Assembly: GCA_022836615.1 (NCBI GenBank)
Contig: MU405213.1
Span: forward strand, 496,001-560,000
Source of the DNA: Annulohypoxylon bovei var. microspora
Lineage: Eukaryota; Ascomycota; Sordariomycetes; Xylariales; Hypoxylaceae
Reading direction: 5' to 3'
DNA length: 64,000 nt
Below the pieces are notes generated by a model. That model searched no databases, had not been told where the DNA came from, and was given only the letters and a program-made list of their open reading frames with translations. The translations under genes were made by a program, and so were the position numbers. This document shows, piece after piece, positions 45,581 through 57,224 of the stretch; position 1 is the first letter of the stretch; each line of letters opens with the position of its first letter.

Positions 45581-47945
45581 ATGAAGTCTTATTCGCTCCT
45601 TTGCGCTGCCATTGCGCTGCTCCAAACCGTCGTTGAAGGTAAAGATGTTGTTGTTGAGTCTTTACCAAAAGTTCCCCAGGGTTGGTCTAAGGTCAACAAC
45701 GCGAACCCAGCCCAAGTAATCAAATTACGGATTGCTCTCGAGCAGCCTAATTTAGACCACTTTGAGAAAGCTCTCTATGACATATCTACTCCGCAGAATC
45801 CTTTGTATGGAAAACACATGTCTCGCGATGAGGTTAGGGAAATGATGAAGCCGAGGGAGGAATCTACTTCCGTTGTGCTAGAATGGCTTCAGGCATCTGG
45901 TATCCCCTCGTCCGATATCGAGAATGACGGAGAATGGATCAATTTCAAAACCACCGTACTGAGGGCGTCGAACTTGTTGAACACCGATTTTCAAGTCTAC
46001 AACCACGCCGGCACGAAGGCTCAGCGAGTCCGGACTCTTCAGTATGCGTTATCCCTGATCGACGGGGAAGCATTGAGATTCGCTAACCCGAAACAGTTAT
46101 TCCGTACCCGACGAAGTGAGACCACACATCACCATGATTCAGCCCACCACTAGATTTGGCCAGATGAAACCCCAGGCTGTCCAAGTTTACGAGGTCATTG
46201 AGCAGGAAGAGATGTCCCGTCAATTCCAGATCGCTGCTGAGATCCCTAGCCAGAATCTCAACGTGACTTTCTGCAATACTACCGTGACCCCTGAATGCTT
46301 ACGCGCCCTTTATAACGTTGGTGACACAACTGCGGACCCAACCGTACCAACCATTTTCGGTGTCAGCGGCTTCTTGGATGAATACGCCAAACATGACGCA
46401 TTAGATAAATTCCTCGAGCAATTTGCTCCGTACGCTATTTCCCAGAACTTTACCACTCTCTCGGTCAATGGTGGCCTGAACAACCAAACTGATTCCGTCG
46501 ACGATGATGTTGAAGCTAATTTGGATATACAATATGCAACATCGTTGGGTTTCAACACACAAATTCGATATTATTCTACTGGTGGCCGTGGTCCTATAGT
46601 TCCTGATCTTGAGTAAGCCCCAAGTTTCGCCTTGATGAGTTGACTACAAGCTAACATCTATCGACTAGCCAACCTGACGCAAGCACTGTTAGTAATTTTA
46701 GAACGTTGACTGCTGAAAATTGACTTACCCACTGACAATTGTAAAGGGATCCAATGAGCCGTATCTCGAGTATCTCACGTACCTCCTAGGTCTCAATGAT
46801 GAAGAGCTCCCCCATACTTTAACTACGTCATACGGCGAGGACGAGCAGTCAGTACCGAAGGCATACGTCGAGAAAGTTTGCACCATGTTTGGCCAGCTAG
46901 GCGCTCGGGGCGTATCAGTGCTCTTTAGTTCCGGAGAGTAAGTCTATTTTGATCCAGAGCAATTCGGACTAAATAGTGAATTGACCTCTTCTTAGCACCG
47001 GCCCGGGTAGCGCATGTCAAACTAACGATGGGAAAAACACTACCCGTCTTCTGCCCATTTTCCCTGCGGCCTGCCCCTACGTTACGTCGGTGGGTGGCAC
47101 GGTAGGCGTAGAACCCGAGCAGGCCGTTTCTTTCTCGTCTGGTGGCTTCTCAGACATTTTCCCGATTCCCAAATATCAGAAGTCAGCAGTGGCTACGTAC
47201 CTGAACAGTATTGGCGACACGTTTAAAGGACTGTACAACCCGAGCGGACGTGGGTTCCCTGACGTCGCAGCTCAGGGACGGAATTTCAACGTGTACTCTC
47301 AAGGACAGCTCATCAAAGTAGGCGGGACATCAGCTTCTGCGCCAACCTTTGCTTCTATCATTAGCTTGCTCAACAATGCGCGTATCAAGAGCGGCGAGAA
47401 ACCTCTGGGCTTCCTGAACCCGTGGCTTTACAGCGATGCTGTAAACGGTGGTCTCACCGATATTAAACTAGGTGGTAGCAAGGGATGCACTGGCACAGAT
47501 AGTATGTCCACGATTCTCTTCACTCAGGTTCCTTCATACTTCATTCTCCAATTTTTAACACGAGGTTATAACGTATCTTCATATGGGTGCTAACATATTA
47601 CAGTCTACAGCGGCTTGCCGGCACCCTACGTTCCAGGGGCAGGCTGGAATGCTACGTAAGTAACATCGAGAGTTCCTTTCCCCCCTTTCTGGTCTGTGTC
47701 GGGATTGATAATTTCCCAATTAAGCTGACTGGGAAGTCATTGCTCCTGAGACATACTTAAACCCTCTCAAATTATTTCCTCGAGAAGAAGTTACTGACTC
47801 GCGTTATTGTAGTGAGGGTTGGGACCCGGTAACAGGCCTAGGTACTCCCTTGTTTGATAAGTTGCTGGCGAAGGTTGCTCCGAATGCAAAGCTCCCAAGC
47901 GTGGCTTGCAAGGATACAACTAACTGCATCGTCGAGCGTTCGTAG
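45581..47945 (+). CDS. secreted sedolisin protease / tripeptidyl-peptidase (S53)
   Basis: CDS join(45581..46041,46097..46612,46669..46687,46747..46937,46996..47501,47604..47655,47813..47945), 625 aa, seven exons including one of 19 bp. A signal peptide (MKSYSLLCAAIALLQTVVEG) precedes a pro-domain (about 30-185; RIALEQPNLDHFEKALYDIS, YGKHMSRDEVREMM) and the serine-carboxyl catalytic domain. The sedolisin residues are visible: Glu293 and Asp297 in DDDVEANLDIQYA, the oxyanion-hole Asp396 in FSSGDTGPG, and nucleophile Ser508 in GGTSASAPTF. The end GWDPVTGLGTPLFDKLL is the family calcium-site region. These acid proteases release tripeptides from extracellular protein. Splicing restores the family sequence at each junction, for example RTLHYSVPDEV across intron 1. 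Introns 6 and 5 are longer (157 and 102 nt). Confidence 0.94.
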
Positions 47946-48943
47946 TAAGTTAAATACCGAAAAAGGGGTTCTGGCGGCCGGCTTTGTATTTTTTTAATAT
48001 CCGAATTTCGTTTTTGAATATTCATGGATAAGGGTCAGGTATAAATTATCTTGTATTAGGTATACATTGTGAAATACATTCTATTCTTCATCAATATGGA
48101 TGTTACTTTTATTTAACATTTTTCTATCTGAAACGCAATGTGCTCTAATCTATTTCATGAAAGTATCTTAGCCAGAAGGGTGATGTGATTTACGTCATCC
48201 CAGCACATACTTTATGTGCTTAGCATCAGAAATGAAGAAATCTTTGCAATATAAATAGCTCTATTCCATTATGTTCTCCGAACTTATGTGACAAGTGCTT
48301 CGAGAAATAAAAGCATTTGTGTCTATTCCAGGTTATTTCACCCGGGCTATATCATGTTTTATACACAATGGTCTATAAGTACGCCCAACTACAAGACAGT
48401 TGAATACTTGAATTTAAACACTCAAGTCACCGACAACTGCAGGCAAAGTAATAAAAGCTGGCGAATATCTTATCCGTTAACTCGTCGCGTTTCTTGAGAC
48501 ATAAAGGAAGGCAATATATCACCAATCTACAAAGACACTTAACGAGTCCAAGAAACAAGGCAATAAACATACGGGCATACGTATCTACCTATCTACAATA
48601 CCAGCCCGTCTAATTCCGGACCGTCACCCTGAGAAAAAGATCCAATAGACACGCCGCCCGAGCGGCAAAGAATCCGCACAAAAAGTATGCGTACATAAGA
48701 AAACGATGCATTAATGGCCCTAACCCTCCTTTCGTACTAAGTGGAGGCCGGAAGGTCCGCCTAAGTCCACGTAGATGGATATTGGACGGAAAGCCGACAA
48801 TTAATATGATTCTTCCAAGATCTGCCATCTTTGCATGATCCGATTTTTTTCTTCTTTTCACCCCTCCCCGGTCATCTCGTCGCTGGAAAGAAACGTACTT
48901 CGAGTTGACCATCCGTTCATCCTTTAAATTGTTAGGTATCGCG
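47946..48943. other. intergenic between convergent genes
   Basis: Three-prime flanks of the sedolisin (plus) and syntaxin (minus) genes. Small frames at 48288-48497 and 48610-48943 show no domain. No gene called. Confidence 0.5.
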
Positions 48944-50021
48944 TTAATTGCTCTTCTTAAAAGCCCCATTACTAGCCGCGACGCCGACGCCGACGCCAAC
49001 GGCGATGAGGATGATAAGGATAGTGATGAATAGACACCACCACTTCCACTTTCTGCGGTTGCGGGCGTGAATAATTCCTTTCTTCACGTGCGTGTTGCCT
49101 TCGTCCATATACTTGGCGGTGTTTACGGCATTTTCCTCTGCTTGCTGAACGTAAGGCTCATGCTGCTCGATTAATACAGCGAGGTCCTGGAACATAGCCG
49201 CTAGCTCTGTGAGGGTATGCTCAATGCGTTGCAACTCGTTGTGGCGAGCGCGCACGGCACCGAGTACCGTTGATGCTTGACCAGTACGGTTGGTACGGAG
49301 CTGTATGTTGCTATTAGTATTGCATATCTTGAAGATTTAGGGGTGGGGAAGAAAGAAAGAAAAAAAAACATACGGCCGTCTGGAAAACACCCTCATTGCC
49401 CCAATCGGCCTCGGCTGCTTGGCGGACTTCATCCTCGGTAGCGTCGGGGTTGACGATACGGTACTGGCGGGCGATTTGGTCACGGTACCGTTGACGGTAG
49501 GAACCCTCCTCTTCCTGGTAGCTGCGCAACTCACGCTCGAATTCGGCTTTGATGGTGTTTACCTGGCGCTCCTTCACGTTACGGCCGGCACCAACAGTTT
49601 TGTTGCCGTCATTTGCTAAGAATTTAAGCTGGTCGCGAATACCGCGGTTCAAGGTCTGGGTGTCGGCGATGATACGTTCTAATTGCGCAGATGCTGCGCC
49701 ACCGTCTGCTTCGGCTAGCGCACGCTGATGCAGCGATGCAATTGCTCGGACATTGTTTGTGAGCGTACCGATCTCGTTGCGAAGAAATTGAATGCGGTTA
49801 AGGAAGTCCTGTTGTGAGAGCGTGTCCGAAGCGGGTTCTTGCTGGGGATAGCTTTGCAACTCGTGGTCCTGAGGAATTATTAGATGATTATCAATATGCG
49901 CCGAGCCGAGCCGACGCTATTGACGATGGCGATGGCGATTGCTTACCTGGCCATAACCATAGCCCTGTTCGGTAGACGGGGCTTCCTGGTATGGATTGTT
50001 TTGATATTGACCGTAAGACAT
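48944..50021 (-). CDS. plasma-membrane syntaxin t-SNARE (Sso1/Sso2 type)
   Basis: CDS complement(join(48944..49300,49374..49868,49947..50021)), 308 aa, introns 73 and 78 nt. Syntaxins of this type drive fusion of secretory vesicles with the plasma membrane. The N-terminal 25 residues (MSYGQYQNNPYQEAP) are Gln/Tyr-rich. The Habc three-helix region is about 45-180 (FLNRIQFLRNEIGTLTNNVR through YRDQIARQYRIVNPDATEDE). The SNARE helix is around 205-265, with ELQRIEHTLTELAAMFQDLA carrying the central-layer Gln of a Qa-SNARE. A C-terminal membrane anchor WWCLFITILIILIAVGVGVG is followed by a short tail. The first exon encodes exactly 25 residues. Unspliced frames end within the second intron. Confidence 0.95.
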
Positions 50022-52071
50022 GATGGTTGCTTAGACCGTCGCCCTCATGAAATCCAAAAAGCCTAATGGATTTAAGATCTCGGGTCGGCGCGACGGGCGA
50101 CGAGCGGTGTAATGATCGGATATGATGGCGATTATGGTGGTGATTATTATGACGAGAATGATGTAAAAAGGAGAGAATGAAAATTGGAGATCGAATCGAT
50201 TGAATCAATTTACAGCTGCTTCTTACGGTACACACGGACCTTGCGAATGGCTGACCGAAGTGACGTCTGGGCCGTCTGGGCACCTGCAGTTTTTGTAGGC
50301 TATCAACCGCCTATCACTCTCTCCTAATTGTCTTGCACTCTGACACATAAGATTCGGGTATTCTGTATGATCAATTATGAATTCAAATAGAAGAAATAAT
50401 ATTAAAAGTCGAGAGTGAAAAAGGAAGATTAAAAATTGGAAGAGTAAAAAGAGAATAACACAATATGTCAGGTGGGTAAAATCTTAAAGAAACCCGGATA
50501 GGATTTCTTATTCAAGCATTAACCCACGAATCTGGTTTTCGCAGATGGATGTTGCGGGTGTTGAATGATTACTAGTAGTATGTAATGATTTGACGACGAC
50601 CAGTGGCAGCAGTGACTTGGACAAAGAGCGAAGTTCGCCAAAGCTAGGATCAATTGATCAAAATTGAAGGTCTTGTATGTGTGGATATATGGAGTACTTT
50701 GCATATAAGTACTCCACTATCAATCTAACGATTCATTTTTACATATGCACGTGGAAATTAGAGCTAACAAAGTACATTATCCAGAAGACAGCGGGAAGAA
50801 CAGAAGTGCAGGTAATACATACCCCAAAAATAGGCATAGCCCTGGAGCCCTGCTGCCCTGTCATCCATCCATCTCTTCAGGTTCTACCCTCCTAGGTTTA
50901 GCTTCAGCTGTACGATACTATGGATTCACTAAGGCTAAGGTTCATCCGCCCAATGGTAAATCCCCAATGTTTCCTTGGCTCTGGGGCTGTGAACTTAAAA
51001 AGACGTTCACATGTCGTCACAGCCCATCGATTGATAGCTTGCGGTAGCTATGTACTAGCTAGGCAGCTACGAAACGGCAGACCCGGATTAAATACTAGCT
51101 ACTAATATACGTAGCTGCGTATTAGCATACATACATATATACCAATGCAGATCATCACGATGCTGTCGTATTCATAAGGCTCAGACTATGCGCAGCGTGT
51201 TTTTGCAGAACTTGCCGCGTTGCTAATGTTGCTAGGGCTGGTTGCCTATTCGCTAGAAATCATGAAAGCTTCCTAAGGTTGGCTTGATCCATTACTTGCA
51301 ACACAGGTCGCATAGAACTGACCCTTCCGGGTTAAACATTACCTAGGGATAGGTATCTGCTGTCTGGCAGGTATGAAACTTCAATGCGTCAATATCATGT
51401 CATAACATCCACTATTAATGCGAGTCCTAAATCATTATAACAAATAACAAAACTACTTTATTGAACTCCTTTGCATGTTGTAGATTCGGTCTTACTCTAC
51501 CAACGTACTGCTAAGACAACTCCATCCGAGACTTGATTTTCACTTCGCTCCTCTGTTGATAAGCCCTCATGTGAGCTTAGACAACCTGTCTGTCTTGACG
51601 TCTAGCCATATATTTGAATTTCTGAATCATATGGCACGCATTTTTCTTCAGCTTCCATGGTGTCTTCTTTCAAGACGACTTGTACTAGACCGCTGTAGTT
51701 TTACCATGATCTTACATCATATAAACATTTCTAATACCATTGCCCATCATAATAAGATGGCACCGTGCCGAGTTAGAGGCTGGCCAATGGCTGCAAGAAC
51801 GTTACCGCCCACTTAACACCGAGCCCCTACTAAGCTTTTGCACATGGATCGGCCATCTGGAACGGAGCTGTTCATCGCGGAGTTCATTTATACCTTGAGC
51901 GGTTTCTATGTCGATGAGCTGTTACAGGACATTTATATGCTCGTATGGAGGTTCGCTTGGACCCGAGCGGAAATCCATCATTCTCCGTGGCGTCATATAT
52001 TCCTCTAGCTGTGCGTAAGACATGGAAAACTGATGCCTCAAGTTGTGGGTTGAAAGTTGATGTGATTAGCC
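50022..52071. other. intergenic, no gene seen
   Basis: About 2 kb. The left 300 bases hold the syntaxin promoter and leader with CT/GA-rich sequence. Frames at 50677-51105 and 51556-51816 appear random, with no domain or splice logic. Confidence 0.5.
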
Positions 52072-53082
52072 TCAAAGATAATCTTTCTTGCGACTAGTTC
52101 TCGTGTACTGGTTCAGATGCCATTCGACATCGCCATCCTTATTCTCCAATGTGCCACTGCGGATCTCAAATACCTTCATGGTCATCCGGGGCCCGACTTC
52201 AGACAGTTCTATGCTGTCATACCCTGTTCGGACGAAAACATGATGCCGTACTTCGATCGAGTCTTCAATATTTTTAAACGTGACCACCCGACTTCCGAGC
52301 TTGGCCTTGCTTGTCAGGGGTTCCCGCGGGGGAAAGATATGCTTCAGGATTTTGACAACCCTTTCACCAAGGCGAGAAGTAAAGCCTATAGCTTGATGTT
52401 AGTAACAAGTAAATTTAGTACATGCGATGCGATAGATACTCACCATCAAATATCAGATGTGGATACGACTCGCTGACGGTTCCTCGAATACTATTGGGGA
52501 TATCATGGCGTAATACGACATTATGCAACGAAAATGATATCGTTGGTCCGTGAGGAAAGTGGGACAACGTCAATGCCGTCGGGACACCACGATGTTCATG
52601 GAGAAGAATTAAATCGCTAAGACCGCTGGACTGTGCCGATCGAACGAGATCTGGTAGGATCAAGTTACCGCGATTCAGCCGTATGGCAGTTGGGAGCAAT
52701 AGACGAATTTCTTTCGCGAATGCCGATAAACGAGCGGAGGGGTCTCTTGAGGTGGTAACGAGAACTCGAGGGTCGACTATCCCAGAGAGCTGAGAATATT
52801 CATCATCGAGATCTAGGTCTTCATTCGTGCTTCGGTCTGGTCGAGATTCATCAAATTGGTAGTCTTTCCTTAGTTCCTGATCGTTTGCAATAGTTGGATC
52901 TAAGGACCTGCCAGTCGCTAAGGATGCTCGAAGTTTTGCTCTCTTCTCGCTTATCTCGGAGTCTCGTAATAATAGAGCCCTTCTATAGAGGTAGTCGCGC
53001 CGTTGTCGAGCTTGTTTGCGCTGTAATGGCATCATGTTAGCAGGTTTGTATGACAAGCTCAGAGAGATTAACGCACGATCAT
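52072..53082 (-). CDS. IMP4: U3 snoRNP protein Imp4 (Brix domain)
   Basis: CDS complement(join(52072..52385,52444 to 53020,53077..53082)), exons 53082-53077, 53020-52444, 52385-52072; 298 aa. Imp4 is part of the small-subunit processome and promotes U3 snoRNA pairing with pre-rRNA in the nucleolus. The N-terminal basic helix RKQARQRRDYLYRRALLLRD is characteristic. The Brix domain begins near residue 80: DPRVLVTTSRDPSARLSAF, NRGNLILPDLVRSAQSSGLS, HEHRGVPTALTLSHFPHGPT, VSESYPHLIFDGFTSRLG, and ends with DGDVEWHLNQYTRTSRKKDY. The first exon is only six bases (ATG ATC); it is supported because the downstream exon begins exactly at the conserved RKQARQRRDYLY and a GTGCGT donor plus CTAAC branch site flank a 56-nt intron. 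Divergent from UPF1. Confidence 0.94.
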
Positions 53083-53871
53083 GATTTCTGTCGATGTGTT
53101 AGCTTGATAGTATAGCTTATCTGTGCGTTTGGTCTATGATATTGCGACGTAGTGATTGGTAGATTTTGCGCGATTGGCTATGCTGGTTTGTATAGTTATA
53201 TACCTTTAGGTATTAAATCGGTGAATAGAGTCAAAGTTCTGGAAACTATGAACTTTTTTCGGGCAACCATAGAAGTATCAATTGGAAAAATTGGTATCGG
53301 GGGCTTATCATACTTCGCCCGATACCTAGATAGGTTTAGGCCCTTCCAAAGTAAGAGGCCATTGGTCCAAGCGTAGAGACCCACCATACCATCCCGCCTG
53401 GATTTCCGGCCGCCACATTGAAAGATGCAAGCGCGAAAGTTATCGCAATCTCAGAAATCTAAACCTCAGAATTCCACAATGTGATCACAACCTTTTTTTC
53501 TTTTCCTCACAACATAAACCCGCCAACCTTCCACCCTGCGCCGAATAAGGCTGCGACGAGGAATAATCGTAACTGTGATTCGTATACTACTTTGCCTCTA
53601 AAAGGTATGTTCGGCAACCGTTGATTCTCCCTCAACTAATCACTCCCTCTATTCTCTTTCTTTCACAATACAGTATTTAATTAAATACTTCCGCGCCGCT
53701 CGACCCTTTACCCCCCCTCACATATTTCACTCTTCTATCCATCTTCTATAGCATATCAACCTATAAAACACAGGTGAACCAAAAACACCAATCTAAGCCG
53801 TATTAATATATATCAGGTGGAAAGTAACTGCTTCCTAAACCCGGCTGTCACAGCCGGCTGACGGCGCTACA
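53083..53871. other. shared promoter region of IMP4 and UPF1
   Basis: No gene seen. CT-rich segments at 53500-53530 and 53620-53750 suggest the UPF1 leader. Frames on both strands at 53152-53387 mirror each other and look like chance. Confidence 0.55.
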
Positions 53872-56800
53872 ATGGAAGGCGCTTTTACCCATCTGGGTAA
53901 TCACCTCGTATCCGATTCCGCTGCCGCTATTAATGCCGGCGATGATGATCTATCTACACTAGACCCCGATGAGAGCCTTCTCTATGGCAAGTACAGTGGT
54001 CGCGGAGGTCTGGGCAGCGCAAGACGACGAAATGATGACGATGACAACGAAACCGAGACCTTCGATGACGATGATACCGAAAGCGTAGCTAGTGTCCCTG
54101 TTGGGGCTATGAAGGGTCTGAACGTTAAGGCTCCCGAGGAAGAGAAAAAACTGCCTCCACATGCTTGCGCGTAGGTCCTCAAAAATGAATAGGCTATAGG
54201 TCAGTTACCTAGGTTAATCGCTAATGTTTATACCGCTATAGGTACTGTGGTATTCATTCTCCAGGCTCGGTCGTGAAGTGTCTTGCATGCAACAAGTGGT
54301 TTTGCAGCGCTCGAGGGAATGCGACCTCGTCGCACATTGTCAACCACCTAGTTCGAGCCCGGCATAAGGAAGTACAGCTTCACCCACAATCTACCCTTGG
54401 TGACACTACTCTTGAATGCTATAACTGCGGAACGAAGAACGTTTTCTTACTTGGATTTATCCCCGCTAAATCGGATACGGTCGTCGTTCTCCTATGCCGC
54501 CAACCTTGCGCCGCTACGCCTTCTTCGAAGGACATGAGCTGGGATACCTCCAGATGGCAACCTTTGATCGAGGACCGAAGTTTCCTTCCTTGGCTCGTAT
54601 CACCGCCAAGCGATAACGAACAACTTCGTGCTCGACACCTGACACCTCCCATGATCGCTAAACTAGAAGAGATGTGGAAGGAAAATGCCAGTGCCACTAT
54701 TGCTGATCTAGAAAAGGCGGCTAGCATCGATGATGACCCGCTTCCGGTCCTCCTGAAGTACGAAGACCCGTACCAATATCAGAATATATTTGGTCCTCTT
54801 GTGAAGATGGAGTCCGACTACGACAAAAAGCTCAAGGAAGCGCAATCTGAAGACGGTCTGGTTGTTCGATGGGACTTGGGTCTTAACACTAAACACCTCT
54901 CCAGTTTTACATTCCCGAAATTAGAATCTGGTGATGTTAAGCTAGCAGTAGGCGATGAAATGCGAATCAAGTACAAGGGAGAGCTCCGTCCTCCTTGGGA
55001 GGGCGTTGGGTACGTGGTCAAGATCCCTAACAGTCAATCTGACGAGGTAACTTTGGAGTTGCGCAAGACTGGGAACGACAAATCCGTGCCCACTGAATGT
55101 ACCCACAACTTCTCAGCTGACTACGTCTGGAAAGCCACCTCTTACGATCGCATGCAGGCCGCTATGAAGACCTTTGCCGTGGATGAGATGAGTGTCTCCG
55201 GATATATTTTTCACAAGCTTCTTGGTCACGAAGTTGCTGTTGCTCCTATGAAGACCAACCTACCTAAGAAGTTTAGCGTGCCTGGTCTTCCGGAGCTCAA
55301 CAATAGCCAAATCAGCGCCATCAAGAATGTTCTGCTAACACCTCTGAGTCTCATTCAGGGACCTCCAGGAACTGGTAAGACGGTCACCTCCGCAACCATT
55401 ATTTATCATCTAGCAAAGATGAATAATGGCCAAGTTCTTGTGTGTGCCCCCTCGAACGTTGCTGTGGACCAGCTCTGTGAGCGTATCAACCTCACGGGAC
55501 TGAAAGTTGTGCGCCTTACAGCAAAGTCTCGTGAGGACGTCGAGTCTTCTGTCAGCTTTCTAGCTCTGCATGAGCAAGTTCGGATGCTCGATACCAACCC
55601 TGATCTAATGAAACTCTCACAACTCAAGACCACTGCTGGCGAACTCTCAAGTCAAGACGAGAAACGATACAAGCAGGTGACTCGTGCTGCTGAGCGCGAG
55701 ATTCTTAACAATGCAGACGTGGTTTGTTGTACTTGCGTTGGCGCCGGAGACCCACGTTTAGCCAAGATGAAATTTCGAAATGTTCTTATCGATGAATCGA
55801 CGCAGTCTGCTGAGCCTGAGTGTATGATACCTCTAGTCCTAGGCTGCAAGCAGGTTGTCCTCGTCGGGGACCACAAACAGCTTGGGCCTGTAATCATGAA
55901 CAAGAAGGCTGCCAAAGCCGGTCTAAACCAATCCCTCTTTGAGCGCCTTGTCCGACTTGGATTTACGCCCATTCGACTGAACATCCAGTACCGAATGCAT
56001 CCTTGCCTTTCCGAATTTCCCTCCAACATGTTCTACGAGGGCTCTCTTCAGAATGGTGTCTCAGCACCGAACAGAATTCGTAAAGATGTTGACTTTCCTT
56101 GGCCGGTCGGCGAAATGCCTATGATGTTCTGGTCCAATCTGGGAAACGAAGAGATTTCTGCGTCCGGAACGTCATACCTCAACCGGACTGAGGCTTCCAA
56201 TGTGGAAAAGATTGTGACTCGTTTTTTCAAAGCTGGAGTACGGCCTTCAGATATCGGTGTTATTACCCCGTACGAGGGTCAGCGCAGTTACATTGTCACC
56301 ACGATGCAGAATACGGGCACTTTCAAGAAGGAGTCTTATAAGGAAGTGGAGGTCGCATCTGTTGATGCATTCCAAGGTCGTGAAAAGGATTTCATCGTTC
56401 TGTCCTGTGTCCGGTCCAATGACAACCAAGGCATTGGATTTCTTTCCGACCCGCGCCGGTTGAACGTTGCTCTTACTCGTGCGAAGTATGGACTTGTTAT
56501 TATTGGCAACCCCAAAGTCCTGTCTAAACACGAACTATGGCATCATCTTCTGGTGCACTTCAAAGAACGCAAATGCCTCGTCGAGGGACCTCTGACTAAC
56601 TTGCAAACATCTTTGCTTCAGTTCAGTCGGCCTAAGAACATGTACCGCCCGCGTCCTCAGCAGGCTTCGTACGCCTCGAGTGGTTACACCAATGGTCGCT
56701 CAGCCGGATTCAATGGTGGCCAAAACTCAGGTCAAGACTTCGAGTCAAGTTCAATGATTTCCTATATCCCCGATGATGCATCTAGCATCCATAGTTCTGC

Positions 56801-57224
56801 CCTTGGCGGTGCTGGGATTGGTAACACTGCTTTTCCGCAAATGTTTTCCAACTTTAATTCCGAACAGTGGCCTGGGCTTCCAGGTTTTAACCCAGCTTCA
56901 GGTAGCCGTGTAGGAGGCAAGGGTAGGGGCAGAGGGGCAGAGAGCATCGCCGGTGAGAGTGTTGCCACCTCTGAATACACCGACGGTACCGCTAGTGTCA
57001 TTGGTAGTAAAGGCGTCGGGCAAGGTGGCGCCAGTCTCGGAGCTGGGCTTCCAGACGCCCTTCGTTCTCGGCCAACGTCCTACACTCAGAGCGATCGTTT
57101 GAAGCAGCACGTTGCGGATAGTTCTTACCCAGCCTTTTCAAACGGCTTTCGACGTCGGTATGATGATGACGAGAAGTCGGTTAGCACAGCTTTTGCCAGC
57201 CAAGTTGGCGGTGGACTCGATTGA
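53872..57224 (+). CDS. RNA helicase Upf1/Nam7, nonsense-mediated decay
   Basis: CDS join(53872..54170,54242..57224), 1093 aa, one 71-nt intron. Upf1 is the ATP-dependent superfamily 1 helicase central to nonsense-mediated mRNA decay in the cytoplasm. The acidic N-terminus is followed by the zinc-binding CH domain (about 98-190: CAYCGIHSPGSVVKCLACNK, RGNATSSHIVNHLVRARHKE, LECYNCGTKN). The helicase core holds GPPGTGKT (Walker A, about residue 473), CAPSNVAVDQL, the DEST box in VLIDESTQSAEPE, LVGDHKQLGPVI, LNIQYRMHP, VDAFQGREKDFIVLSCVRSN and LNVALTRAKYGLVIIG. The C-terminal 200 residues are Gly/Ser-rich, as in other filamentous-fungal Upf1. The intron sits immediately before the second zinc-ligand pair. 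Length and all motifs are complete. Confidence 0.96.
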
